DNA from: Pseudonocardiales bacterium
GTDB lineage: Bacteria > Actinomycetota > Actinomycetes > Mycobacteriales > Pseudonocardiaceae
Assembly: GCA_023252195.1 (NCBI GenBank)
Contig: JAHEXI010000001.1
Location: 310,001-374,000, forward strand
Direction of reading: 5' to 3'
DNA length: 64,000 nucleotides
The translations under genes and the position numbers were made by a program. The notes under the pieces were generated by a model, which saw nothing but the letters and a program-made list of their open reading frames with translations, had not been told where the DNA came from and did no database searches. Positions within the stretch are counted from its first letter, which is position 1. Each line of letters begins with the position of its first letter. Below, in pieces: positions 45,865 to 53,420 of this stretch.

Positions 45865-46207
45865 CCAGGCGACGGATCAGGACGGGAACCGAGTACTGGT
45901 CGATCGCCTGTGGCCGCGCGGAATGAGCAAATCCAGGGCCGACATCGGCGAGTGGTGCAAGCAGGTCGCACCGTCGACGACGCTACGCAAATGGTACAAT
46001 CATGACCCGCAGCGGTTCGCTGAGTTCCGACGCCGCTACCGGGCCGAGCTCGCCACCGGGGAGCACGCAATGGCCCTGGCTCACTTGCGCGAGTTGGCGG
46101 CAGACGGAGCGCTGACGCTGCTGACCGCCAGCAAAGACCCGGGCATCAGCGAGGCTGCAGTCCTCGCCGAACTACTCCAGGAACGACCACAGCGATCGAA
46201 CAGTTGA
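45827..46207 (+). CDS. DUF488 family protein
   Basis: This 126-residue protein from the GTG at 45827 has the DUF488 core: VGRVYDQATDQDGNRVLVDR, LWPRGMSKSRADIGEWCKQV, APSTTLRKWYNHDPQRFAEF and the C-terminal LTLLTASKDPGISEAAVLAE. The RLWPRG motif and the HDP are intact. Function of the family is unknown; it is often found in stress-related neighbourhoods. It overlaps the upstream frame. Confidence 0.9.
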   Translation: MSTVTVKVGRVYDQATDQDGNRVLVDRLWPRGMSKSRADIGEWCKQVAPSTTLRKWYNHDPQRFAEFRRRYRAELATGEHAMALAHLRELAADGALTLLTASKDPGISEAAVLAELLQERPQRSNS

Positions 46208-46273
46208 TGCCCGATTCGTGAACACCGCGGTGGTAAAGCAGACTGTGTGTCACGCGTCGATGTGCCGGCCGGG

Positions 46274-46774
46274 TCACGGAGCGGACGTGTGTCCTTGCTG
46301 CGCTGCGCTGTTCCAGGTCGGCAGGGTGAGCGCCGCATCCATGCGCCGTAGCTGGTCGCGGTGCAGCGCGCTCAGCCGCGCCAGGACCTGCTGACCCTCT
46401 GCGGTCAGCAACACTCGCACCGCCCGGCCGTCGCTCGGATGTGCACCTCGCTCTACGAGCCCCTGCCCTTGCGCCCGATCGACCAGTTCCACCACGCTGT
46501 GGTGGCGCAACTGGAGCCGGTCAGCGAGCTCCCGAACGGTCGCCCACTCCCGACCGGGAAACCCTTTCAGTGCCAGCAGCAGCTGATACTGCTGCGGAGT
46601 GAGGCCATCCCGGCGCACCGCCTCCTCGCTGAAGCGCAGATAGCGACGGATCCCGAAACGGAATCGAGCCAACGCCTCGAAATCCTGCTTCGTCAGAGGT
46701 TCGGATCCCGCCTCCTCCTCGTGCACCGCCACCACAACATCACACCACGTCTGCTCGGTTTCTCGATGCGCCAC
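46274..46774 (-). CDS. MarR-family transcriptional regulator
   Basis: I choose the GTG at 46774, since an upstream start would read through the operator, giving 166 residues. The winged helix is clear: FSEEAVRRDGLTPQQYQLLL, EWATVRELADRLQLRHHSVV (recognition helix), ELVDRAQGQGLVERGAHPSD and GRAVRVLLTAEGQQVLARLS. Cysteines are few, with one at residue 9, so no clear OhrR-type sensor can be claimed. A palindrome of the shared motif sits 10 bp upstream of the start, consistent with autorepression. Confidence 0.88.
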   Translation of the reverse strand: MAHRETEQTWCDVVVAVHEEEAGSEPLTKQDFEALARFRFGIRRYLRFSEEAVRRDGLTPQQYQLLLALKGFPGREWATVRELADRLQLRHHSVVELVDRAQGQGLVERGAHPSDGRAVRVLLTAEGQQVLARLSALHRDQLRRMDAALTLPTWNSAAQQGHTSAP

Positions 46775-46783
46775 CGCATAAGT

Positions 46784-46800
46784 ATATCGGGATACGATAG
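46784..46800. promoter_or_regulatory. MarR-type palindrome, site 3 (autoregulatory)
   Basis: ATATCGG-GAT-ACGATAG, directly upstream of the MarR gene start. Two positions differ from the perfect site at 45268. Confidence 0.7.
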
Positions 46801-46893
46801 AATCTACCCGGCAGCGTTGCCGGGCCGCTCCTGGAACGCGCCTTGTGACGTCCATTGCCTTGCGCAATCACGTGACGCCATGCGCCTCATGAG

Positions 46894-47343
46894 CTACCGG
46901 AGGTCGGACTCGCTGCGTTGACAGGACAGACACAACCTCGCCTGGGGAATGACCTCCAAAACGGCGAGGGGTATGTCCGCGTGGCAGGCGTGGCAGCACC
47001 CGTAGTGCCCGGCGACGATGCTTGCCAGGGCCAGCTCGATGTCGGCCATCGCCCGCCTGGCTCCGTCGGCAACCAGTGCGGCCACCTCGCGTCGAGCTCG
47101 GCCGGCGTCGGTGTCCGTGGAGTCGGTATCCACCGTCCTGCCGTCGGTTGCCCGCAGCCCGACGAGCTGCTCGAGCCGGAACGAGCGCTGCTCGAGCAGC
47201 ATCCCTCGTAGGGTGCGAAGGTGCGGAGCGAGCCGATCCTGGGGGTGCCGGTGTGGACCGGTGGGCTGCGTCTGTGTCTCGGCCGCATGGCCTCGCGGCA
47301 TGAGCACCGCTGCGGGTGCGGCCGCGTCGGCATCGGGTTTCAT
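46894..47343 (-). CDS. DksA/TraR C4 zinc-finger family protein
   Basis: This 149-residue protein has a helical, acidic central region (TDTDAGRARREVAALVADGA) and a C-terminal four-cysteine finger, HYGCCHACHADIPLAVLEVI then PQARLCLSCQRS (CxxC-x17-CxxC). DksA-like proteins modulate RNA polymerase through its secondary channel. The coiled-coil tip acidic pair cannot be placed with certainty. The N-terminal 30 residues are low-complexity. Confidence 0.82.
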   Translation of the reverse strand: MKPDADAAAPAAVLMPRGHAAETQTQPTGPHRHPQDRLAPHLRTLRGMLLEQRSFRLEQLVGLRATDGRTVDTDSTDTDAGRARREVAALVADGARRAMADIELALASIVAGHYGCCHACHADIPLAVLEVIPQARLCLSCQRSESDLR

Positions 47344-47366
47344 GCCACCGATGCTGCCAGCCGTCG

Positions 47367-48599
47367 TCAGTCGCGGAGAATCCAGAACAGCGTTGCTTCA
47401 GACGGCCCGAGGTTGCGCCAGCCTTCGATCGTGGTCGCGTCGATCAGCAGGACCTCGCCGCGTCGCAGGACCAGGCGGCCGTTGGCGAGGACGATCTGCA
47501 CGAGGCCGTTGGCGACGGCGACCAGCTCCGTTCCCTTGTGCGCGAGATGTGGAGACCCGGTCTGCCGCGGCGGGAGATGGACGAGGTAGGCGCGCAGCCC
47601 TGAGGCCGGGTCGTCGAGCAGCGGCAGCGGCTGGTGCGCGTCGTCGATGCGGCGGGTGCGCGGGTGGTCGCGGCGGCCGAGGCGGTACCCGGCGACGACC
47701 TCGCCGCGCAGCAGCTCGTCGATGCTCATGTTCAGGTTGCCCGTCAGCTCGAGCAGTGTCTCGAGCGAGAGTCCGCGCTTGCCGCGTTCGGCCTGTGAGA
47801 TCGCGCTCGGCGACACCCCGGCTAACCGGGCGAGGTCTGATTGGCTCAGCTGCCTCTGGGTTCGCGCGGCGCGGAGCGCCACGCCGATGCGGGCGGCGAC
47901 CGGTGCGGGTGTCAGCGCGGGCAGGCCATCGACGTCGCGGTAGCGAAAGACGCTGCCCTCGATGCCGGGCGGGCGACCCTCGGCCTTGGCGACCCGCAGC
48001 CGCGAGTCGCCGACCACGAGGACGCATTGGGTGACTTCCTCGATGGTGCGTCGCAAGCCGGGATAGAGCGCACCGGCGGGCGCGGACCAATAGGCGATCG
48101 CACCGAGCTCGAGGAGCTGCGGGCAACAGTGGGCAAAGAAGCGCGCGGCGACGTCGGCGCCCCAGCGCTCGATCATCGTCTCCATGGCCTCGAACAGGAC
48201 CAGGTTCCGCTCGCCGTGTCGGCAGCGCTCGATGATCGCACGGAGCAGCGGCGCGGGCTGTGAGAGTTCGCTGCCGGGGCGGGCGTGGATGAGATCGAAG
48301 CCGCGGAGCTGCGTTGGCTCACCGGAGAGGGCGACGTAGAGGACCTGGTCGTAGTGCTCCTCGACCGCGGCGACGGCACGGTAGAACGGCTCAGCCGCCG
48401 GCGGATCGGCGACCTCGAAGACGACGTTGTCGCCCCAGAACAACCCGCCGAGCGTGTGATCGAGTTCGGCGATCCCGGTGCTTGCAACGTCGTGAAGCAG
48501 TCGTGGCGTAGGTGTGGGCGGGTCCGGCACGTCATGAAGCATAGCTTCCGACAAACGCCCATTCTGTTTCTCTCGCTCTACCATGGTGATTGTTCCCAC
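47367..48599 (-). CDS. XRE-family regulator with MEDS-like and cupin domains
   Basis: The 410-residue protein has three parts. Residues 35-220 form a RecA-fold sensory domain of the MEDS/KaiC-like kind (STGIAELDHTLGGLFWGDNV, then ERNLVLFEAMETMIERWGAD), without a Walker A lysine. Residues 240-300 are an XRE helix-turn-helix (LSQSDLARLAGVSPSAISQA then ERGKRGLSLETLLELTGNLN). Residues 320-410 are a cupin (HLAHKGTELVAVANGLVQIV, LVLRRGEVLLIDATTIEGWR). It likely binds DNA in response to a small ligand. Domain order MEDS-XRE-cupin is uncommon. Confidence 0.82.
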   Translation of the reverse strand: MGTITMVEREKQNGRLSEAMLHDVPDPPTPTPRLLHDVASTGIAELDHTLGGLFWGDNVVFEVADPPAAEPFYRAVAAVEEHYDQVLYVALSGEPTQLRGFDLIHARPGSELSQPAPLLRAIIERCRHGERNLVLFEAMETMIERWGADVAARFFAHCCPQLLELGAIAYWSAPAGALYPGLRRTIEEVTQCVLVVGDSRLRVAKAEGRPPGIEGSVFRYRDVDGLPALTPAPVAARIGVALRAARTQRQLSQSDLARLAGVSPSAISQAERGKRGLSLETLLELTGNLNMSIDELLRGEVVAGYRLGRRDHPRTRRIDDAHQPLPLLDDPASGLRAYLVHLPPRQTGSPHLAHKGTELVAVANGLVQIVLANGRLVLRRGEVLLIDATTIEGWRNLGPSEATLFWILRD

Positions 48600-48722
48600 T
48601 CAGATGCAAGGCGGATGGAGAGCCCTGGCAGCTAGGACGGATGCGCTCAGCCAACACGAGCTGTCGACCGTGCCGCGATCACCATGCTGCCCCGGGAGCT
48701 TTACTTCCGAAGGGAGAGTTCC

Positions 48723-49097
48723 ATGTATCCCAACGCGCTCCACGTGCCTCCCGATGAGGTCGATGCCGCCCCGAAGCCAATCCAGCTGGCCGCCGGATTG
48801 GGCTGTGCCACCAGCTGGAAGCTCCACGATGCCGGCACGTTCTCGCTGCGCTGGATCACCCGCGATGCCGATGCCGTCATCGACCTGCTGGGCGGCACCC
48901 GGGAACTCGCCGAGACAGTCAGCGATCATCCCCAGTTACCGGGCCAGCGTCGTGAACTCGACAGCACGGACGTTCTATGCGCCGAAAACGTCCGTGCTGT
49001 CGAGCTCAGGACGTACCCTGCCCCGCGCAGCTTGCGGGCCACCCGACCTCATCGGCAAGACGAACGCATTCCGGTGCTTTATATCGTGCTACGATAG
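48723..49097 (+). CDS. Hypothetical protein, possibly truncated by a hairpin-forming repeat
   Basis: The ATG at 48723 has GAAGGGAG upstream and gives 124 residues. The first 75 residues look coding: LHVPPDEVDAAPKPIQLAAG, then SLRWITRDADAVIDLLGGTR. The C-terminal part is translated through a perfect 18-bp inverted repeat and reads as low-complexity to the stop. No family recognised. Confidence 0.45.
   Translation: MYPNALHVPPDEVDAAPKPIQLAAGLGCATSWKLHDAGTFSLRWITRDADAVIDLLGGTRELAETVSDHPQLPGQRRELDSTDVLCAENVRAVELRTYPAPRSLRATRPHRQDERIPVLYIVLR
48957..49004. repeat. Perfect 18-bp inverted repeat with 12-nt loop
   Basis: CTCGACAGCACGGACGTT (48957-48974) is the exact reverse complement of AACGTCCGTGCTGTCGAG (48987-49004). 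The stem is very stable. It may be a terminator for the upstream gene or an element end. Confidence 0.85.
49081..49097. promoter_or_regulatory. MarR-type palindrome, site 4
   Basis: ATATCGT-GCT-ACGATAG, 66 bp upstream of the DUF3040 gene, with the same position relative to the start as the site at 45268 relative to its gene. Confidence 0.7.
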
Positions 49098-49162
49098 AAA
49101 TCGTTCGGATGGGCGCAGTGACGAGACCGTGCCGACCGGACAGGCACCCCAGGAGGTGTGTC

Positions 49163-49471
49163 GTGCTCAGCGACCACGAACGCGCGGCGTTGCACGAGAT
49201 CCAGCACCAGTTACTGGTCGAGGACCCGGGCTTTGCGCAGTCCTTCGACACCGAGGCGCGGTCCTTCAACATCGCGCCGCAGCGGCCACACCACGGCTCG
49301 CCTGACCTGACTCGGCGGATCTACACAATCTTGCTCGTACTGAGCTTGACGTACGGGGTGATCCTACTGCTGGCGGGATCACCGATCAGCGCCCTGGCGC
49401 TCGCCGTGATGTCCGGGGTGATCTGGGAAGCGCGGCGGTGTCGAGACGCCACCAACCATCAGCGGCCGTGA
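49163..49471 (+). CDS. DUF3040 membrane protein
   Basis: A GTG at 49163, six bases after AGGAGG, gives 102 residues. The N-terminus LSDHERAALHEIQHQLLVED and FAQSFDTEARSF match DUF3040, followed by two membrane helices (IYTILLVLSLTYGVILLLAG then ISALALAVMSGVIWEA). DUF3040 proteins are small actinobacterial membrane proteins of unknown function. The 5' leader is shared with the gene at 45349. Confidence 0.82.
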   Translation: MLSDHERAALHEIQHQLLVEDPGFAQSFDTEARSFNIAPQRPHHGSPDLTRRIYTILLVLSLTYGVILLLAGSPISALALAVMSGVIWEARRCRDATNHQRP

Positions 49472-49581
49472 CGGCCCGCGCACCGATCCGGCATTCAGCA
49501 CAACAGGCAATCGACCTATAGGCCTCGGGCCGCTGAGAGAGGCCGATCGGGCGGGACCGAGGCTAGACATCGGAGAATGAA

Positions 49582-50451
49582 ATGATCATCTATGCGCTGA
49601 TCGCAGTCGTGGTGCTGGGCGCGATGTGGATCGGGACCAGTGTTCGAGTCATCAAACAATTTGAGCGGGGCGTCGTGTTCCGGTTCGGAAAGGTCCGCAC
49701 CGAGATTCGCGGTCCCGGACTTGCCCTGATCGCCCCGATCGCCGACCGTCTGCAAAAGGTCAACATGCAGATCATCACCATGCCGGTGCCCGCTCAGGAC
49801 GGCATCACCCGCGACAACGTGACGGTCCGTGTGGACGCCGTCGTCTACTTCCGAGTCGTCGATCCGGTGAAGGTGGTTGTCGACGTCCAGGACTACGACT
49901 CCGCCATTCGCCAGGTCGCGATGGCCTCGTTGCGCTCGATCATCGGCAAGAGCGACCTGGACGACCTGCTGTCCAACCGGGAACGGCTCAACCAAGGCCT
50001 GGAACTGATGATCGACAGCCCGGCCCTGAGCTGGGGCGTGCACATCGACCGCGTGGAGATCAAAGACGTGGCATTACCTGAATCGATGAAGCGGTCGATG
50101 TCCCGGCAGGCCGAAGCCGAACGGGAACGACGCGCCCGCGTCATTACCGCCGACGGTGAGCTACAGGCCTCAGAGAAGCTGGCCCAAGCCGCCGAAGCGA
50201 TGACCGTGCACCCCGCCGCGCTGCAACTACGCCTGCTCCAAACCGTCGTCGAAGTCGCCGCCGAGAAGAACTCCACCCTGGTGCTGCCCTTCCCCGTCGA
50301 ACTGCTCCGCTTCCTCGAAAGAGCAACACCGCCCCAGACCAGCGGACCCAGCAACCCAGCGCCATCCGCTGGCTTGCCGATACCGCCTGACGTGCACCTC
50401 CCGAACATTTTCGACCCGGTCACGCCTAACGGCGCACTAGCTGACCGGTAG
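49582..50451 (+). CDS. SPFH/Band 7 family slipin
   Basis: The 289-residue protein has an N-terminal membrane hairpin (IIYALIAVVVLGAMWIG) and then the slipin core: RVIKQFERGVVFRFGKVRTE, GLALIAPIADRLQKVNMQII, QDGITRDNVTVRVDAVVYFR, followed by the coiled coil of EAERERRARVITADGELQAS. The C-terminus is Pro-rich. Slipins organise membrane microdomains and often have an NfeD partner, which is not visible here. Confidence 0.92.
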   Translation: MIIYALIAVVVLGAMWIGTSVRVIKQFERGVVFRFGKVRTEIRGPGLALIAPIADRLQKVNMQIITMPVPAQDGITRDNVTVRVDAVVYFRVVDPVKVVVDVQDYDSAIRQVAMASLRSIIGKSDLDDLLSNRERLNQGLELMIDSPALSWGVHIDRVEIKDVALPESMKRSMSRQAEAERERRARVITADGELQASEKLAQAAEAMTVHPAALQLRLLQTVVEVAAEKNSTLVLPFPVELLRFLERATPPQTSGPSNPAPSAGLPIPPDVHLPNIFDPVTPNGALADR

Positions 50452-50474
50452 GCCCTACATTCGGAGGTGTTCGC

Positions 50475-50843
50475 ATGCACTACCACGACCTGTCCACCCA
50501 GGTTACTCAATTCCAACCGTCGGCCGACAAGCCTGACAGGCTCCTCACCGAGCTGCATGAGGCGCAACTCGCACTGGCGATTGCGGAGCACCACATCACC
50601 TTATGGCGCGCGAAGTTTGCCACGATGAGCAAAGTTCAATGTCGCCCGCGCATTTCCTGTGTAGCGCATCAAGCTCTCCACGAGGCAGGCAGAACGATTG
50701 ACCACATCGCCGAGCTGCTAAAAATTCAGGCACATGGCACGCGGGCAACTCAACAGGGAAATTCCGTTCCGATCTACACCGAAGCGTCACCGGCGGACGC
50801 TCGCGGTGAACCAGCGCGCCAGTCTTCCCCCGAGTTCGCGTGA
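50475..50843 (+). CDS. Hypothetical protein
   Basis: The 122-residue protein starts after a GGAGGT site. Its first 80 residues are helical (ELHEAQLALAIAEHHITLWR, then HQALHEAGRTIDHIAELLKI) and the tail is disordered. It lies 23 bp after the slipin gene and may be co-transcribed. No family recognised. Confidence 0.55.
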   Translation: MHYHDLSTQVTQFQPSADKPDRLLTELHEAQLALAIAEHHITLWRAKFATMSKVQCRPRISCVAHQALHEAGRTIDHIAELLKIQAHGTRATQQGNSVPIYTEASPADARGEPARQSSPEFA

Positions 50844-50873
50844 TCATACGGACCTCCTTGGAAAGGAGCCGCG

Positions 50874-51242
50874 ATGAGAACCAACGAGATTGCGACCGTA
50901 ACCAGTGGGAAGTATGCGGTCGGGCGACCACCGTCAGACGACGTGGCCGCGGCAGCGCCAGTGCTGGCCGTGGTGTGGTGCCGCTCGGTGGGGGCCTCGT
51001 GGACGCTGGAGCTTCACCAGCTCGACGGTGGCACGGCACCCGAGACGATCGTAGATTGGATCAGCTCGGGCGTGCCAATCTCTCAACCGGAGCCGGACGC
51101 GCTGGCGCGAGAGCTGCTGGCGCAACGCGGGCTGCAGCTGTTGCGTGATTCGTTCACTGGCCCGTGTACTCATACTCGGCACCGCATCGGCTACGCATCC
51201 AGTGCGCTGGCCGCGGCTGATTCATGTCGGGGCTGGCGCTGA
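50874..51242 (+). CDS. Hypothetical protein
   Basis: The 122-residue protein follows a strong AAAGGAG site. It reads AVVWCRSVGASWTLELHQLD then PEPDALARELLAQRGLQLLR, a compact alpha/beta small-protein pattern common in actinobacterial stress loci. The last 25 residues overlap the convergent regulator and may be extra. Confidence 0.5.
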   Translation: MRTNEIATVTSGKYAVGRPPSDDVAAAAPVLAVVWCRSVGASWTLELHQLDGGTAPETIVDWISSGVPISQPEPDALARELLAQRGLQLLRDSFTGPCTHTRHRIGYASSALAAADSCRGWR

Positions 51243-51947
51243 TTCGGCGAGGGAGTCGCTGGCAGCGGCGAGGTGCGCGACGCACAGGTGCGGGTTGACG
51301 AATGGCTCGAGTCTGGTGGCCTCGATGGGGGCGTCGAGGTTGGCGAGGGTTTGCCGGAGTAAGCCCAGGTGTACCGCGCAGACCACGTCGGGGTGCTTAC
51401 TGGCGACGGCGTGGAAGGGGCAGGCGTGCAGCAGGATCCGGCGGTATGATCCGTCCCGGTCCAGTTCCGGTTGAAAACCGAGTTCGGCGAACGTGGCGAT
51501 GACTCGACGGACTGCCTCGTCGGCGGAGACTCCGGCGAACGGCTGGGAAGACCGCCCGTGACGGTGGGCGAACGCGCGACCAGCCTCCTCGGCCAGCTCG
51601 CTAGGGATAGTGCTGCTGGAGGCCAGGTAGCTGGCGAGGATGTCGGCGAGCAACTGAAAGCCCTCTGGATGGCTGTCGGAGCCGTCTGTGGTCGCGGTGT
51701 AGATCAGCCGGGGCCGCCCCGAGGCGCGGGGGGAGTCGGTGCGACAACACGCGAGTCCAGCATCGACGAGCACCCTGAGGTGGAAACGCACCGTGTTGGG
51801 GTGTAGCGCGGTGCGCCCGGCGATCTGTGCCACGTCCAGCGGGGTACCGCTGCCACGTAGCAAATCGAGGATCCGGACCCGGCTCGCGCTGGCCAGGGCA
51901 CCGTGAGTCCTGCTGCGCTCACCGGCTGGGTCGGAGGTCGGCGGCAT
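51222..51947 (-). CDS. SufR/ArsR-like winged-helix regulator with C-terminal cysteine cluster
   Basis: The 241-residue protein is a close paralogue of the 41076 regulator. Its winged helix is SRTHGALASASRVRILDLLR with TALHPNTVRFHLRVLVDAGL. The sensor half carries HACPFHAVASKHPDVVCAVH (C-x13-C) and NPHLCVAHL. It is divergent from two SIS-domain genes with a TACGAT...ATCGTA palindrome between, so it probably controls them. Confidence 0.85.
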   Translation of the reverse strand: MPPTSDPAGERSRTHGALASASRVRILDLLRGSGTPLDVAQIAGRTALHPNTVRFHLRVLVDAGLACCRTDSPRASGRPRLIYTATTDGSDSHPEGFQLLADILASYLASSSTIPSELAEEAGRAFAHRHGRSSQPFAGVSADEAVRRVIATFAELGFQPELDRDGSYRRILLHACPFHAVASKHPDVVCAVHLGLLRQTLANLDAPIEATRLEPFVNPHLCVAHLAAASDSLAESAPAPT

Positions 51948-51960
51948 GCCGACAAGGTAC

Positions 51961-51985
51961 TACGATTACAACTAGGATTATCGTA
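51961..51985. promoter_or_regulatory. Palindromic operator candidate between regulator and SIS genes
   Basis: TACGAT (51961-51966) and ATCGTA (51980-51985) form an inverted repeat with a 13-bp spacer in the short divergent intergenic space. The arms are oriented opposite to the MarR-type sites, so it is a different motif. Confidence 0.5.
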
Positions 51986-52007
51986 TAAACCCAGGAGGCG
52001 GACAGTA

Positions 52008-52625
52008 GTGGTCGCTGAGTTGACGGGTGCCCAGGTGGATCGAGCTTTCGAGCGACGTACGGAGCCAACCAGGGCGCTGGGCCAGGACGCGGAGGCGGTG
52101 GGCCGAGCCTGTTACGACATGGCGTTGCGGTTCCACCGCGGTGGCAGGTTGCTGTGTTTCGGCAACGGTTCGGCGGCCGCCGACGCCGCGCACATCGTGG
52201 TGGAGTTCGTGCACCCGGTCATCATGGGAAAACGGGCGCTACCGGCCGTGTCGCTGGCCAATGACGCCGCGACGCTGAGCGGGATCATCCGATTGGGTGG
52301 CTTTGAGGATAGCTTCGCGGCGCAGCTGCGGCTACACGCAGCGGCGGACGACATCGCACTGGGCATCTCGTCGGACGGCGACTGCCCCAACGTCGCCCGC
52401 GCGCTGCGCACCGCTCACGACGCGGGCCTGCTGACCGTGGCGCTGGTCGGCGGCGACGGCGGCCAGATCGCCCGGATCGAGAGGCTGGACCACGTACTCG
52501 TCGCACGCTCCGACGACCCACGAGTGGTCAAGGAAATCCACGTCACCGCCTATCACGTGCTGTGGGAACTGGTGCACGTCTTCTTCGAACAGCCCGGCGT
52601 GCTCGCGCCCAGTGTCCTGGGGTGA
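52008..52625 (+). CDS. SIS-domain phosphosugar isomerase-like protein (GmhA-like)
   Basis: The GTG at 52008, nine bases after AGGAGG, gives 205 residues. SIS signatures: FHRGGRLLCFGNGSAAADAA (phosphate-binding Ser region), HVTAYHVLWELVHVFFEQPG at the C-terminus as in sedoheptulose-7-phosphate isomerases, and ALGISSDGDCPNVARALRTA. It is paired with a second SIS gene. Related GmhA-like genes occur in some actinobacterial hydrogenase-maturation loci, but no hyp gene is visible here. Confidence 0.85.
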   Translation: MVAELTGAQVDRAFERRTEPTRALGQDAEAVGRACYDMALRFHRGGRLLCFGNGSAAADAAHIVVEFVHPVIMGKRALPAVSLANDAATLSGIIRLGGFEDSFAAQLRLHAAADDIALGISSDGDCPNVARALRTAHDAGLLTVALVGGDGGQIARIERLDHVLVARSDDPRVVKEIHVTAYHVLWELVHVFFEQPGVLAPSVLG

Positions 52626-52662
52626 ACGCATTGACCTGCATCATCTGCCCGGAGGTGTCGTT

Positions 52663-53310
52663 ATGAGCGACCTGGAGTCGCTGTACCCGTTCCTTTACGC
52701 GGGTAAATCGAACGTGGACGCGGTGCTCGCGGAGGTGTGCCGGTCGACCACCGACAAAACCGAGGAGATCACCCGGCTGCGCGCCGACGTACTGAAACTC
52801 TATCGTGATCAACTCATTGATTGTGCCAGCGCGATGGCCCGGTCCTTCGCCGCTGGCGGCCGCCTCTTCACCTTCGGCAACGGCGGTAGCAGCACCGACG
52901 CCCAGGCCATCGCGGAGCTCTTTCAGAACCCCGGTCCAGCCGGCCATCCGTTGCCCGCGGCGGCGCTGGCCACCGACGTCGCGGTGCTCAGCGCGCTGGC
53001 CAACGATGTCTCCTTCGACGTGGTCTTCGCCCGACCCCTGGCCGCCAACGGCCGCGCCGGGGACATCGCGCTGGGCTTGTCCACCAGCGGCGGGTCAACC
53101 AACGTGCTCCGCGGCTTCGAGGAGGCCAACCGCCGCGGCATGCTCACCATCGGTCTGGCCGGCTACGACGGCGGCAATATGGCCGAGGCGGACACCATCG
53201 AGCACCTGTTCGTGATGCCATCGTCCTCGGTGCACCGCATCCAGGAGGCCCAAACCACCACCTACCACGTGCTCTGGGAACTCACTCAACTCGCGCTGAA
53301 CCCGGCGTGA
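52663..53310 (+). CDS. SIS-domain phosphosugar isomerase-like protein (GmhA-like)
   Basis: From the ATG at 52663 (GGAGG upstream) the protein is 215 residues. It has FAAGGRLFTFGNGGSSTDAQ, LGLSTSGGSTNVLRGFEEAN (complete Ser-rich phosphate loop) and SSVHRIQEAQTTTYHVLWEL with the catalytic His region of GmhA. The phosphate loop is more complete than in the upstream paralogue, so the two may form a heteromer with one main active site. Terminated by a hairpin at 53315. Confidence 0.87.
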   Translation: MSDLESLYPFLYAGKSNVDAVLAEVCRSTTDKTEEITRLRADVLKLYRDQLIDCASAMARSFAAGGRLFTFGNGGSSTDAQAIAELFQNPGPAGHPLPAAALATDVAVLSALANDVSFDVVFARPLAANGRAGDIALGLSTSGGSTNVLRGFEEANRRGMLTIGLAGYDGGNMAEADTIEHLFVMPSSSVHRIQEAQTTTYHVLWELTQLALNPA

Positions 53311-53314
53311 GAAA

Positions 53315-53333
53315 CCCGCCCTCGTGGAGGCGG
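53315..53333 (+). terminator. Terminator after the SIS pair
   Basis: CCGCC(C)TC-GTG-GAGGCGG forms a stem with a one-base bulge, followed by TCTTCT. It lies 5 bp after the second SIS stop. Confidence 0.55.
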
Positions 53334-53353
53334 TCTTCTAAAAACAATCACTC

Positions 53354-53410
53354 TTGACGAAACGTATCAGGGGGAGCAAGCTTCTAACAAGAGTATTCGT
53401 CTTTTTAGAA
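53354..53410. promoter_or_regulatory. Promoter/operator region with TTGACGAA and TTCTAA...TTAGAA
   Basis: TTGACG at 53354 is followed by TTCTAA (53382-53387) and TTAGAA (53405-53410), spacer 17 bp. The same TTGACGAA and TTCTAA...TTAGAA combination precedes the universal stress protein gene at 37991. A third half-site TTCTAA is at 53336. AGGAGG right after leads into the DoxX remnant. Confidence 0.6.
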
Positions 53411-53420
53411 GGAGGTCCCC

